DNA of 64,000 nucleotides, taken from the NCBI GenBank assembly GCA_029817715.1, contig JARUPY010000330.1, positions 1 through 64,000 on the forward strand, in the 5' to 3' direction. The DNA comes from Melastoma dodecandrum. Its lineage: Eukaryota; Streptophyta; Magnoliopsida; Myrtales; Melastomataceae. Below, piece by piece: positions 12,001 to 23,350 of this stretch; positions within the stretch are counted from its first letter, which is position 1; every line of letters begins with the position of its first letter. The translations under genes and the position numbers were made by a program. Under the pieces are notes generated by a model. It was not told the DNA's origin, did no database searches, and worked only from the letters and a program-made list of their open reading frames with translations.

Positions 12001-13560
12001 ACTGAACCTACTAACCAAAGAAAGGCCTCGTTGAAGGCGATGGGATGCATCACCAGATACCAGGCCATCATCCTCAGACTCGCCCCCCAACACGGCCTTG
12101 AAGCAACTCAAGGAGGAGAAGCGGTTATTTCCCCACAGGGAAACGCTGTAGGACGCAGGCGGTGTGCGGTGGCAATACGGTTATAATAGAAACGACTTGT
12201 CCCAGCAAACCATAGGAGGTCGACTGGTCCAGAGGTAACTTCGTAGGAAGACCCGGCAGTGCAGCAACAAGATCAGCCCCCACCACGAGGCGATACCATA
12301 GTACGGAGAACCTGAATGGAAAAGGCACACAACTGGCAGGGGCAGCAAGTAATGGAGGCATCGCTGCCAGTAGGGACCAAGATTGGGAAGGACTGCGACA
12401 ACTGCAACTACCAGCAGCGGCAGTGGTGGTTGGTAGTCTAATCCAACCAGAGGGAGTTTCCTTGCCAGTAAGCAATACAAGGATGATGACAGTCCCGTTG
12501 ATCATGATGTGAAAAATGATTGAAGGTGTCAACGGGATGTGCGCTCAATTGGCTTATGGATCATGTTACCCAATGCAACGTTTGATATGGTTGGTCCCGA
12601 AGAGGCGCCGACTCATATGATAAGGGAGAAAAAATCGAATAAGGTGACTGAAGTTTTCTTATGATGCCATCGATGAATCTATTAACAAACACGGACGCAG
12701 ATTTGCTGATTGATTTTGTTGGCTCCAGATTTTCCCTGATTGATTTTGTTGGCTGGTTGAACACAGGTTTTGCCAGGGGACTTACAGCAATGTATACAAA
12801 GCCAGAGTATAGAGAGAGCCAAGTGAAAGCCTCGAGGCACTGCGAGACATAAGGTGCGGTTTCGACACATCCGAGCCAGAGAAGCATCACTTACAACGGC
12901 GCGGGAGACTCAAGATCCTGAGGGAGTCTGGATTCATCACCACATATCGGTTGAAGCTGGAAGGCGGCAGTGCGACATCAACGGATGCAGATCAGTATCT
13001 TACCATCAGTCTTCGACTTTCATGCAGTCAGCATCAGCAGAGGATCATCACACCCGTCCTGATGAAAGCGCATGACCGAACCCCAGGTTTTTGAAAACAA
13101 TAAACGAACCACTTGCCGTCCTTTCTCAACCCAGCTCAAAGTACAACTTCCTCTGTGCTATCTTGAGTGCAGCTTTCTGAATGATGGACATAATCTGCAG
13201 ATCAAGTACTACATGAACCAGCTGCTATCCGGAGACTAAGTCAGCACTGCACCACGAGAGGGGTATCCTTTCGCGATCGCGACATCAAGGGTGCCAAACC
13301 TACAGATCAGACAGAAAATGGGGGTATTTGAAGATATTGCGGAACTTCTTGGACCTCGCTAAATTATTACACGGCCAGGAGGAAGGCGTCCTCATAAACG
13401 AAACTAGGGTTGGTAACTCTTTTGGTATAGAGCTCCAGAGCTGTTTGCATCGGATCCACAGATTACTTGAATTGGTATTGATCTCTGGAGCGCTTGGTAT
13501 GTCTTCTGAGCTGAAATGTTTTGCTGGGCATATCCAATCATGCCCCGGGAGGACATAGGT
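12000..13560 (+). other. Possible remnant of an unidentified gene
   Basis: The stretch is richer in GC than its surroundings and has several plus-strand pieces of coding-like composition. Examples are a run of about 75 codons at 12205-12440 and the 76-codon open frame at 13328-13558. The pieces are in different frames and separated by stops. I do not recognise any family. A minus-strand open frame of 135 codons at 12125-12532 is an alternative but is not convincing. Confidence 0.2.
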
Positions 13561-16270
13561 AATGGAAAATAAAATCAGTTCGAACGAATATATTCGATGT
13601 TGTTTTCATCGTGCGATATTTCATCAATTGCAGTTTCTCCAATAATGATTTTATGGGTCTCTTATCATTTCTCCTGCATGCTAGAAACGAATTCCTGTTA
13701 TGCATCCATTCGCATGCACGATGAGAAGTGAATCAGGTGGAGCAAACTGCACAGTGAATAATTCGTCAAGCCTTGCGGGACACTCCTCAGGACGATTACT
13801 GGAAAGAAGGTGAACAGCTCCCAACTACAATTCAAGACCGAAAACACACAGACATATAAGCCAAGCATCATAGAATGTTTTCAAGGAGTCTTTCCTGATA
13901 CATCATTTGGTCTTTCTTAGTACCCTTCTTCAGCGATGTGACCCTGGCCTATCGTAGGAAACAGCCATCAATAGCGCTCCCAACACGAAGTAAGTATTTT
14001 ACTAAGTGAGTTTTCCCTGTTTTGTCTGGTTTATTTATTGTAGCCCATGAGTCTGATCTCCGCATCTATTTCTTCCGTGAAAGGTTCTTCCTCCACTTGA
14101 ACCTTTGGCATGCGATCTCCTCTTGTACTTCCAGTGTTCTCAAAATTATAAGAAGGAATTCATCAAGCCGAAAAGCGTAATTCCAATTGTAGCAACGTTT
14201 ACAAGTACCATTAGTATCTGCTGATCGGTGCAGCCACTCTGCATCTCTACATCCATTAGTATGAAAAATAATATCTCTGTTCCTTCAGGCGACCGGCATT
14301 CCCAAGGCAAACGATACCAAGGCAACAACGATAGCGTTAAGGCAAGTAGTCCCTCGCCAAGAAAATCTTCCGGAGAAGACAGACACATCAACGAATAGAA
14401 CAGGGCAGAAATCCTTCCTTTTCTTTCATGGTTTGTTTACACTCGAACATTCACAAAGAATTTATCTCCTTTTTGCCGTAGGTTGAAGATAAGGCAATCA
14501 GTGGTGGCTAGCAACGAAATGCAAGAGCCAGGCAGCAGTACATGCAGCAAACTCGTCTCAGACCAAAGCCTTCCCAACAGAGGTGCGTAGTCCACACCAC
14601 CACCACCATCCTCCACTATCTCCTGTTTGGCATCTGCCTACCGGAGATTTATCCTCAGGGAGTTTAGGTCCTGATGCAGGCAACGAACAGAGAGAACCTG
14701 TTGCCTCCACCTGACCTGTGTTCCAGAGCCTAACAGGCTATGTATACAGAGAGTAGCAACCTGGATTTGTACAGGTTATATATCAGGTCGGGAGGAATCT
14801 GCATCAACAAGAGAGTTTCGGGATACGAGCGATTCCCGAGAAAAATCAGGCATTCTTGGTAACGAGCAGTTGAGGATTAGGAGCCTTCATGTCCCCGCGA
14901 CAATTCTTCTTTATATATGGTTACTTCCAATTCGACACAGGATGCACATTCTTGCTAGCAATGAAAGCAAAAGTTAATTTTACTTACAACTCTGACAATC
15001 CATTCGGTGAATCCGAGATAACACAAGAATCAGTAGTTTTGACAAGACCGAAATTTCTTTTAGTGACAAAAGATACCAAGCATCGGTGAAAAGTTTAATT
15101 ACCAGGATAGCCTCCTCAAAGCGAGGCTCTGCGAGAGGGGTTGAACTGGTCTTGCGTGCACAGGTGATCGGCATTACCCGAGTTTCTGTTTCTGTCCTCG
15201 ACTGATGTCTTGTGTTCCTGCGCCATGGAGAATCAAGATAGGAGGGAGACGGTGAGCTGGCATGGTGGGAATACTGGGGGTTAGGTGCAGACGTGGGGCG
15301 CGAGGGGGGACAACTGTCCTGTGATTTACTGACTGAGCAATCGAGCCCGCGATTTTCTCACTCCTTATGTTTCAGCTCACAATGGCGCTCCAACTGTCCC
15401 CATCTTTTGGCATCGCATTGGACAAACCAACTCAAAATAAATCGGTTGCTGTAGTCGTGGTTAGAGTGGCAAAGCTAGAGTGACTATATCCCTCGTCCGT
15501 GCTATCCAGTGTGTGGTACAAATCCACTGATCTGAACGTGAAACAGCCCCTCAAGGTTTCACTAGATTGTACCGTATTAGTCGTTATCTCAAACTTGTTT
15601 CGCGACGTGTATGAGCAGACAGGAAATGATAGCATAGAGTGGTGTGCGCTCGTGATGGCAGATTTTTTAAGCAAGAGGCGACAAGGAATTTTTGATTAGG
15701 ATAGCCACACATAACGAAAGTTTTTGCATCCAATCGTTGGATCTTACATTTGGCTTCTTGAGTGGCGATAGAAGCCTGAGGTTCATTGGTGAAATGAGCC
15801 AGCACTCACCGGAGCGCGCTCTTTAATGTGGTGAGGCCTGCCTTGAGCGATTATCGACTTGTCACCGGAGCGAGACCATCTCAAGCCGCTATCCTTACGC
15901 CGGTTTGCCAGAGCATGTACGCCAATACCTAGGTCTGGCCCAGACTCTACAGTGATTGATTCAAGATTCCAAAAACCCAAAACTTAAATGAGGGCGAAAC
16001 TGGAGATTAAGTGATGTAGACTTAGATGTTGGGGCACAACACATTGACATCACTCACCTAACTAGAATCACACATAACAGCGAGAGGTTTGAGGTGAGAA
16101 TGGAAAATAAATCGGCCGTTTCCTTTATTTCATTCAATAGGTGTAATAGAGGTTTTGAACTCATGGCTCCTGTCTACGATATGCTTTTATTCTATCATTA
16201 CCCCCTTTTTTTCATTTTGGGATTGAAGGAAGAGGGATGCTTGTTACTAGAATTAATACGGTGAAGTAAC
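13561..16270. other. No recognisable gene
   Basis: Short open frames only. A minus-strand frame at 14146-14391 ends in a hydrophobic stretch (QILMVLVNVATIGITLFG) that could be a single membrane span, but nothing upstream supports a gene. Confidence 0.3.
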
Positions 16271-16277
16271 GGTAACC

Positions 16278-16438
16278 TCCCCCCCCCCCCCCACCCACCC
16301 CTCCCCCCCCCCCCCCCCCTCCCCCCCCTCACACCCCCCCCCACCCCCCCCTCCCCCCCCGCCCCCCCCCCACCCCCCTCCCCCCCCCCCGCCCCCCCCC
16401 CCCTCCCCCCCCCCCCCCCCCCCCCCCCCCACCCCCCC
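16278..16438. repeat. Imperfect poly-C tract
   Basis: About 160 bp of nearly pure C with scattered single T, A or G interruptions. It gives a spurious Gly-rich open frame on the minus strand. Such tracts are difficult for sequencing and assembly, so both length and interruptions may be unreliable. Confidence 0.9.
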
Positions 16439-17387
16439 ATTAAAGAAAACTCAAACCCAGTGAGAATATGGAATTCTAGCAAATGAGTTAGTGTGTTCTG
16501 GGCGCTATTTTAGTCCTGATACTACCAAAGAAAAAAAAAAAGTATCGGGTTCTGATTATGAAACGCTGCACATTTGGAGAGAGCATTCAGTGATGATTGA
16601 ATGAGCTAAACTCTAATCTGCGCTCCCATAACAAACGTATGAGAATCGAGCGTAATCGCTGCTCCATACAAGGTCGGTGAGAATGTCATGTTTTTTTTAT
16701 ACCCAAAGCTGAGTGGAAAGAGGGCTGTCAGGCCTTGCCTACAGAAGGATAAGTTTTTAGTACTTGGAGAGACATAAAAAGGTCTATACCGGTGTTCTTG
16801 TTACTCGATTTGAGCCAAAGGCGGAAGCGAGAGGAGGCAAAGGTTTCCAAACGCTATGGTTGGAACTGACCTTAACACAAGTTTAGACTTGTCCATTGTA
16901 TTAAAAAGACTCCCCCCATAAAAGAATATTTCCATTGCTAGTTTTCGAATATTTTCCTCGCTTCACCTTCAAACTTTTTTTTTTTGTTTGGAGTTAATTT
17001 TCAAACACACCATGAGAGTAAAGTTATATTACCTTCCTTTCTTAATTACATTTCTTCTGCCCCAAGACAAATACCGAACCTGAAAAATATCTAGTCACGT
17101 TTTGTGCTCTAATAGAACCAAAATCCTGGTTTCGCCAATAGAACCACGCCACCACAAAATACAATCCCATTTTCCTATATTAAAGAGTCCCGAAACGGAC
17201 CAAGATTCCCATTGTTCGTCTGTCTTTTTCGGACAAACTAACGAAAGAACATGTAATGAATCGTGAATTTCACTGGCCCCGACATTTTTGTGTTCGACAT
17301 CCTACTTACCACAAAGAAATAATCACCATCCGGGTGGTTTGTCAGCAAGTATTTAAGAATCCAAAGAATGGAAACCTCCCTGATTCG
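16439..17387. other. Intergenic, no gene seen
   Basis: AT-rich sequence on the 3' side of the minus-strand ERF-like gene. Nothing recognisable. Confidence 0.4.
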
Positions 17388-18775
17388 TCAAGTCGAGTTG
17401 TTCTGGATTCGTGACGGCGCCGTCCCCGATGGACTCCGTGCTCCTCCCGATGACCCCCCACTCTTGTTGATATTGCGAAGGAGTCTGTGTTGTGGAGTTG
17501 CGTGGGAGGGGAAGTCCGAGGCTGTGGCTGTTAACGGTGTTTGCGACATGATAATTCGCGACGCTAGGGTGCTGATGTTCGCGAGGGAATCTCTGAAAGG
17601 GGAACGAAACAGTGGAGATGGGGATGTATGACCGGAACGGCGTTGCCCCAAAAAAAAGGAACTGTCATAAACAACGTCGTCGAAGATGGTGGTTAATAAC
17701 GGGGGAGAGAACGACAGGATTTGGTCTGGGAATGCTGCTGGCTGCCCCGGGAGGAGACGCGAATATTCACCCCTGAAATTCCATTGTGTCATCTGAAGAA
17801 CTGCTGCCTTGAGCTGGAATGGCTGATACTGTCGAACGAGGCAGTTTGGACAGCCGGAGAAGAGACTGGGGTAATTCGTCATAGACAGGGACAGACATCG
17901 GCACGTCCCAGGGCTGCCGGGGCGGAATAAAACGCTGACGTTCCTTCAGGGAAGTTGATGCATTTGCCTGTTGCTCTCGGAACCTGACTGCCGCTTCGTC
18001 ATATGCTCCGGCACCCAGTCCGCCTCAGCGGTCTCGAAAGGTTCCAAGCCAGACACGGGCAGCTTCTGAGGATCCGCGGATCTCCGCAGCCCACTTCCCC
18101 CATGGGCGCCTTGCCTAACTCCCCTGTATTTTATCCTTCCTCTTCCCGCACTCTCCTCATAAAGACCGCCGAGGCCGCTGAACTTAAGCTGAAGCCCGGC
18201 GTTCATCCGCCTTCACATCTCTGTTTCTTGCTGTGGATGCAACCGGAAAAACGGTTAGAAGAGTAGTTGATTTATCTCTCGGGAAACGTACCGAGTAATT
18301 TTAAATATAGAAGTAATTGGCCACGCTATTGATAATAAAAAAAGACCATCTAACAGGGAACGAAGTCATAGTTTTAATGAAGAAACGCGACTGACCTGAG
18401 GTATTCCGTGGGTGATGACGATTGTTGGCCGCCCGATCCTTGCATGCTTTGACAAGTGAGGACGGTCATCATTGTCATGGTTTGCCTGGCCGAAGAAGGC
18501 CCGGCGGAGATATGACGTCTAATGAGGCATACCAGCTGCCACCGCCTCGTCCCTTTCCTCTTTTTCTGGCCTATCCATATCCTGAGCCGGAATTAGTAGG
18601 GATAGAACCCCGTGAAGGTAAGAAGAACCAGAGGGCAAAGGGAACTGATGGGATGAGTGCTGGGGGAATGTTATTGGCCGGACGAGGACGACTTGCGTGA
18701 GGGCAGAGACGATGGTGGACGTCTCCCCTGGCCTGGCGTAAAAGGAAGACCTGGGGATCGAAGTGGTCCATGATG
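17388..18775 (-). pseudogene. AP2/ERF transcription factor, ABR1-like (ERF group X), frameshifted
   Basis: ERF proteins bind GCC-box promoters in stress and hormone responses. On the minus strand at 18125-17960 lies an AP2 domain: KYRGVRQ, then in a second frame RPWGKWAAEIR, then DPQK, ARVWLGTF, FETAEA and GAYDEAAVRFR, with the frame changing between pieces. Upstream, near 18720-18680, a piece reads TSTIVSALTQVV, matching the conserved MSAIVSALTHVV-type motif N-terminal of the AP2 domain in Arabidopsis ABR1. Downstream (17770-17650) is a YSRLL motif followed by an acidic stretch, as in other group X ERFs. I count at least four one-base changes inside the AP2 domain (extra G near 18068, missing G near 18057, extra T near 18035, and a change near 18015). 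The gene is either a young pseudogene or badly read. The start near 18771 is a guess. Confidence 0.75.
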
Positions 18776-18789
18776 AATGGTGTGGTGAA

Positions 18790-20640
18790 TCTTCGAACAG
18801 CTATGGAACGAGGGGTAGCACTCGGGCCCGTACCCCTCTTCCCTCACGAGTTCTTCATTCCTCGAAGGAGGTCATGGGCCTCCTGCTTTCGCCGGAACCC
18901 TAGGGACGTCGTCCCAAGCCGTGACACCGCCACCTTTTTCTTTGGTTTGGTTTTCCTAATCCCTCAGCCAGCAACTCGCGAAGGTCTTTAAAAGAGAAGA
19001 GAACGAAATGGAAAATGAACCGACATATATCTTTTTTATGACGTTGAAGAATTTTATTTATGTATTTGATTTGGAATTGATCTTTTTGGTCATTTTGTTT
19101 ATTTTTAAAGTAGAACAAGGGAAATTTCACAACCCCTCGTTGGGTCAATCTGCCAAAGACGACCCCGTTATCAACCAGTCAAGCCTCGCAGGGCGTAACC
19201 GGATCATGGTCATCTGCGTGGCGTTTCTAACAGTTTCACCTCATTTCTTTTTATTCCCCGTCAATGGGGGCCGATCTGGACGGATGGGCCGGCCCAATGA
19301 TATTTCATTCTATTAAAGCAGTTTCATGTACACACTAACATTGGGGTTAAAGTTAAAACATTACAAGGTACCTACCAACCATGTTTTCGATTCTGATTAT
19401 AACAATTTCTACAAACTCAAACAAAAACAAAGTAATGTTGAAACTCTTCTACGTTTTGACACCGTCAATAAATGTTCACCATTCAAACAACAATGGTCAT
19501 ATTTTGTATCCATAAATCTGGGAGGCATACTTTTATTTTATTTACGACATTTTTTTCTATCTCTTCATGCTTAACAAACCTTTAACACAAATCGTAATGG
19601 GTTTCACACGGATTTCATGAAAATACCGTTAGTTTTAAAATAAGATATGTACCGAAATACGGTTTTCAATTACAAAACTTTCAGATACATCCGTCGTATG
19701 ATGCAATTTTTATTAATTTGGTAGGGTTTCGCCCAATCGTCGTAATTCACACCCTTACAAAAAAATTTCTTCCTTAATGTGATAGTGTCGTCGTCCGGAA
19801 CTGCTATACTAAATTAGGAGGGGGGCAAAGGGGGGGGGATAGCGTTCGTGGCTTACACCATTGCTTTACCCAATTGACACCGAAGACAGCATGTGTCTTC
19901 TTTGTAAATCAATATATCAAGTTGATTTATGTGGTTACCAGGCAGTGACCTTACGGACTGTATTTTGAGAGTTTCGTAATTTCGAACCGCATTTCACAAA
20001 TTATTTCTAGACCTAACCGTTTATGATAACAAAGCTCTGCAAAAGAGGGAGCTCCCAACCAGGTCGTTTCGGCAGTGGAAGTCCGATCTACTCCGTCACG
20101 GTGAACGAGACTAAGGAGAAACTAAACAAGTCCATTTTCTTATAGAAAACGGTAAAAACCTGAGCTTGAAGGATGTGAAGTCGGAAAGATGGTATAATAA
20201 CAACAAACAGCCGCGTCCGCATGAGATAAATATCGTAACGTTAGTTTTGAAAAGTAAAAAATTATGAAATGCGGTTTTTGAGTTTATAAAACTCACGAAA
20301 ACACCATTCCTAAGAGTAACGATGAATCCCGTCTTTGATGCTCAGATGACTCGGCTGACACTAACACAAATAGGATAAATTTTTTCTACAGCGTGTGAAA
20401 GGCAACGTGGTTGTTCGTTGCTCAAGTACCTTTTTCGGTAACATTTTTCCTTTTTTTTTTTTTTTTATGTTTTTGTTTCTAGCAGCTTGAATGGGTAAGT
20501 TAGTTCGATAACACACGTAGGCATATACTGATGGATGATGCAGATGCAAAGTACTCTGATGTTACCCTTTTTCTTCTGGGCAGTTACTATGTTGTCTTTT
20601 CTTTTCTTCATTTGGCAGGTTTCTCTTTTTTTTTTAATAT
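18790..20640. other. Intergenic, AT-rich
   Basis: From 18790 to about 19000 lies the upstream side of the ERF-like gene. The rest is AT-rich with short open frames only. Missing 5' exons of the SOL1-like carboxypeptidase should lie here, but I could not recognise its signal-peptide exon. Confidence 0.35.
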
Positions 20641-20683
20641 TTTGTTGGTGTGTCCAGGAGATAAACCCAGCAAAATGGGTGTG

Positions 20684-20688
20684 GTGTA
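20684..20688. repeat. Left target-site duplication of the Copia element (candidate)
   Basis: GTGTA directly precedes the left LTR. The right flank at 25797-25801 is GGGTA, a match at 4 of 5 positions. Five-base duplications are normal for Copia elements. Confidence 0.6.
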
Positions 20689-21111
20689 TGTTGTAATTTG
20701 GATGCTACTGGTATTATTTCGAAATCGAAAGAAGACACGACGATTTAACGTGGTTTTTCGGGTCGGCGGTGTACAGATCCCTACGTCTCCACGGGGCCAA
20801 GGAGGGGGCAATTTTAATGATTGGTTCTTTGTGGAAGGAGCATACAAGGGAAAAAACCCTAACTCTCATGATACAAAAAAACAAAAATATCTCACACAAC
20901 ACACACACACAATCTCATGACCTTCTATTGTGTGTAGGATATATACCCCCTATATTATTTCATGGGATATAAAATCTCCCCGTGATTTTCGAAAGACCCA
21001 ACCACAGGGGGGGGGGGAAAAAGAAAATAATATAATATTTTTTCACACCTAAAGCTTCTCGGGTCCTTCCGTTTTAGGGATGTAGAATTCAAAGAGCACT
21101 ACCTTTTAACA
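20689..21111 (-). repeat. Copia 3' LTR
   Basis: 423 bp, matching the 379-bp copy at 25418-25796 over its whole length. The difference in length comes mostly from scattered one- to few-base insertions in this copy, often in homopolymers (for example a G run near 21008). TG...CA ends are intact. Confidence 0.92.
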
Positions 21112-21122
21112 ATCTCCACCTT
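21112..21122 (-). other. Copia polypurine tract
   Basis: On the minus strand AAGGTGGAGAT directly precedes the 3' LTR start TGTTAAAA. This is the expected position and composition for the plus-strand DNA primer of an LTR element. Confidence 0.85.
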
Positions 21123-22800
21123 GGCTTGAATTCTTCATTATTCATCAACAGAATTAACCTCCTTTGCCTATAGGCCCCTGAGGGCCTAGTTCGATCGCTG
21201 CAGGATACCGATCAAGTCCGAGCAATCTGCCTCGAACTATAGAAATGGGAAGACTCTTCGTCATCATATCAGCCGGATTCTCATGAGTGGCTGATCTTCT
21301 CCACCTTGACATCTCCCTCTTCAGGCAATGACATCACGAACAAAATTGGATAGACGAACATCAATATGCTTTGTCCTCTCATTATGCATCGGATTCCTTT
21401 TGGTGAGATGAATCGCACTTTGTAGACACTAATCGCAGAATATAGATAGAGGAATCCCTTTCTCCATAACGAGTTCATCCGAGTAAAACCTCTCAGCAAT
21501 ATAGCTTCCGTTGACAGCTTCAGTGGAATTGCCATAAATTCTGCTTCCGGTGGTGGATAAAGCAAACCGTAGGTTGCAAAGTACGCTCTTTCCAACTAAT
21601 GGCGCAATCGCCGAGAGTTGAAAACATAACCCGTGAGAGATCTTCTACCGGTCTTGATCACCTGCAAAATCTGAGTCGACGTAGCCGACCTAAGCCAATA
21701 GAGCTTCGACCAAACTCCAAAACAAGCATCAACATGTACCCTTCAGATATCTCAAAAATCCATTGTAACAAGCTTGCCAATGACCTTTCCCGGGACTAGC
21801 CATAAACTGCTAAACAACACTTGACTGCATGAAGAAATATCTGGACGAGTGCATACCATCGCGTACATGAGACTGACGACTGCACTCCGAGTTAGGGAAC
21901 CTTGGACATAGCTTGTACTTCCTCACTCTTACTGTGGTGACATCCGAAACGGATAATTTTAAGTGTGGCGGCGAGAGGAGTGCTCACTCGGTTTGGCACC
22001 TCTGCATTGCAAATCTCTCTCAAGCCACCTTCTCAATTGTACTTTTGCATGAGATAAAAAACAGCTTGCGTTCTGCCTGTCTCTTGAAATCTCCATTCCT
22101 ATAGGATCTTCTTTTAGTCTGCTCCCAAATCCTTCATCACAAACTGTGAAGAACTCAGTTTGGCTGTTCAACCTGTTAAAGCTCAGATAGACCCTTCGCT
22201 GCGATCAAACATATCGTCAAACATAGAGCAGCAGATAGATATAATGTCCTATCTGAGAGCTTTTTGCAGATAAACAATCAGGTGTCCGTACTTGCTACGA
22301 GAAAAAGCACAATTAACTTATCCATGAAGGAATCAAACTTCTTATAACCACTGTCGAGGGGATTGCTTAAGTCCGTATAAAGACTTTCTTCAGGAAAGAC
22401 CCACACTGGTTCTCTTTGCCTTCATCAAATGAAACCCTTCCTGTTGTTGCATGTAAAATGTCCTCATCGACAAAGGTGCACCAGTGAAGAAACGCCGGTC
22501 TTCACATCTGAGCTGGCTCTAACTCCAGATTATGCATAGCGACAAGGGCAAGTAAAACACGAAATTGATGTGTGCTTGACTACCGGTGGAGAATACGTCT
22601 GTGAAAATACAACTTCCTTCGACTTGACTGTAAGCCCTTCGCAACCAGTACAGAGCGTGATACCGGGTGTTCTATCAATACGTGGATCCCTCCTTTGTCT
22701 TGAAAGACCCACTTACAAACCGGGACAATTCTCTTTGTCGATCGGGGTCCTGGACCTCTACAAACAAAAAAAAAAAAAAACATAGCTCCCAAGTATGTCC
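21120..22800 (-). pseudogene. Copia reverse transcriptase and RNase H remnants
   Basis: Minus-strand fragments carry Copia RT blocks: KWVF..K.GI.VLIEHPVSR and LVAKG near 22740-22650, followed by a SPVVKHTSI-like piece at 22590-22560. At 21580-21400 the RNase H segment shows EAEFMAI, LLRGFTRMNSLW and a KVRF/HLTKRNPMH-like block. Between them I could place no long open frame. The frame changes often and there are several stops, so no functional enzyme is encoded. Confidence 0.8.
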
Positions 22801-23350
22801 CTTACTTGCGAAACGGGACTCGATATTCTCCTCTTCCATGGCTACCAGTCCACTTGCTTGAATTGGGAGCTAGTATCGCCTCAGAATAAGTTTTGAAGGA
22901 TTCGGGAGGAATCAATGCTATGAGCGACACTAAGAGCGGTAGGCGACCATTCGCTCTTCATCATCATATCTTCGAGGCGGCTCTTATAGCGTTCGCCTCG
23001 TCCGTATCCCGGGCCAAATTATATTTGCTGTCGGAGGTGGTGTTTTCAAGCTTCTTCAGTCTGAGCTGGAGAGATAGTTACCGAAAGTTCCCTTTGGTTT
23101 GGACGACACCTTCCAAGCTCAAACCTCCACCTTTCCTCTTTGAAAACACTCACTGTTTCCTGTATCAATAGAAACAGAAGACTCTTCTCGAGTGGAGCAA
23201 TAGCGGATTCATCAAAAGTCACATTCTCTACTAATCATAAAACTTCCTGGCTTCAGGTCAATTATAAAGCGGTAACCCTTCAACACTCCGTATTAATTGC
23301 CAAGGAAGAGTTGCACTTCTTAGCTCTAGGTTTCTAGCATTGCCCTTCCT

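Noticed and set aside
16198..16482. Minus-strand Gly-rich open frame of 94 codons
   Set aside because: It is only the translation of the poly-C tract.
17388..17882. Minus-strand open frame of 164 codons as a separate gene
   Set aside because: Its first part contains the YSRLL motif of the ERF C terminus, so it is one frame of the frameshifted ERF-like gene rather than a gene of its own.
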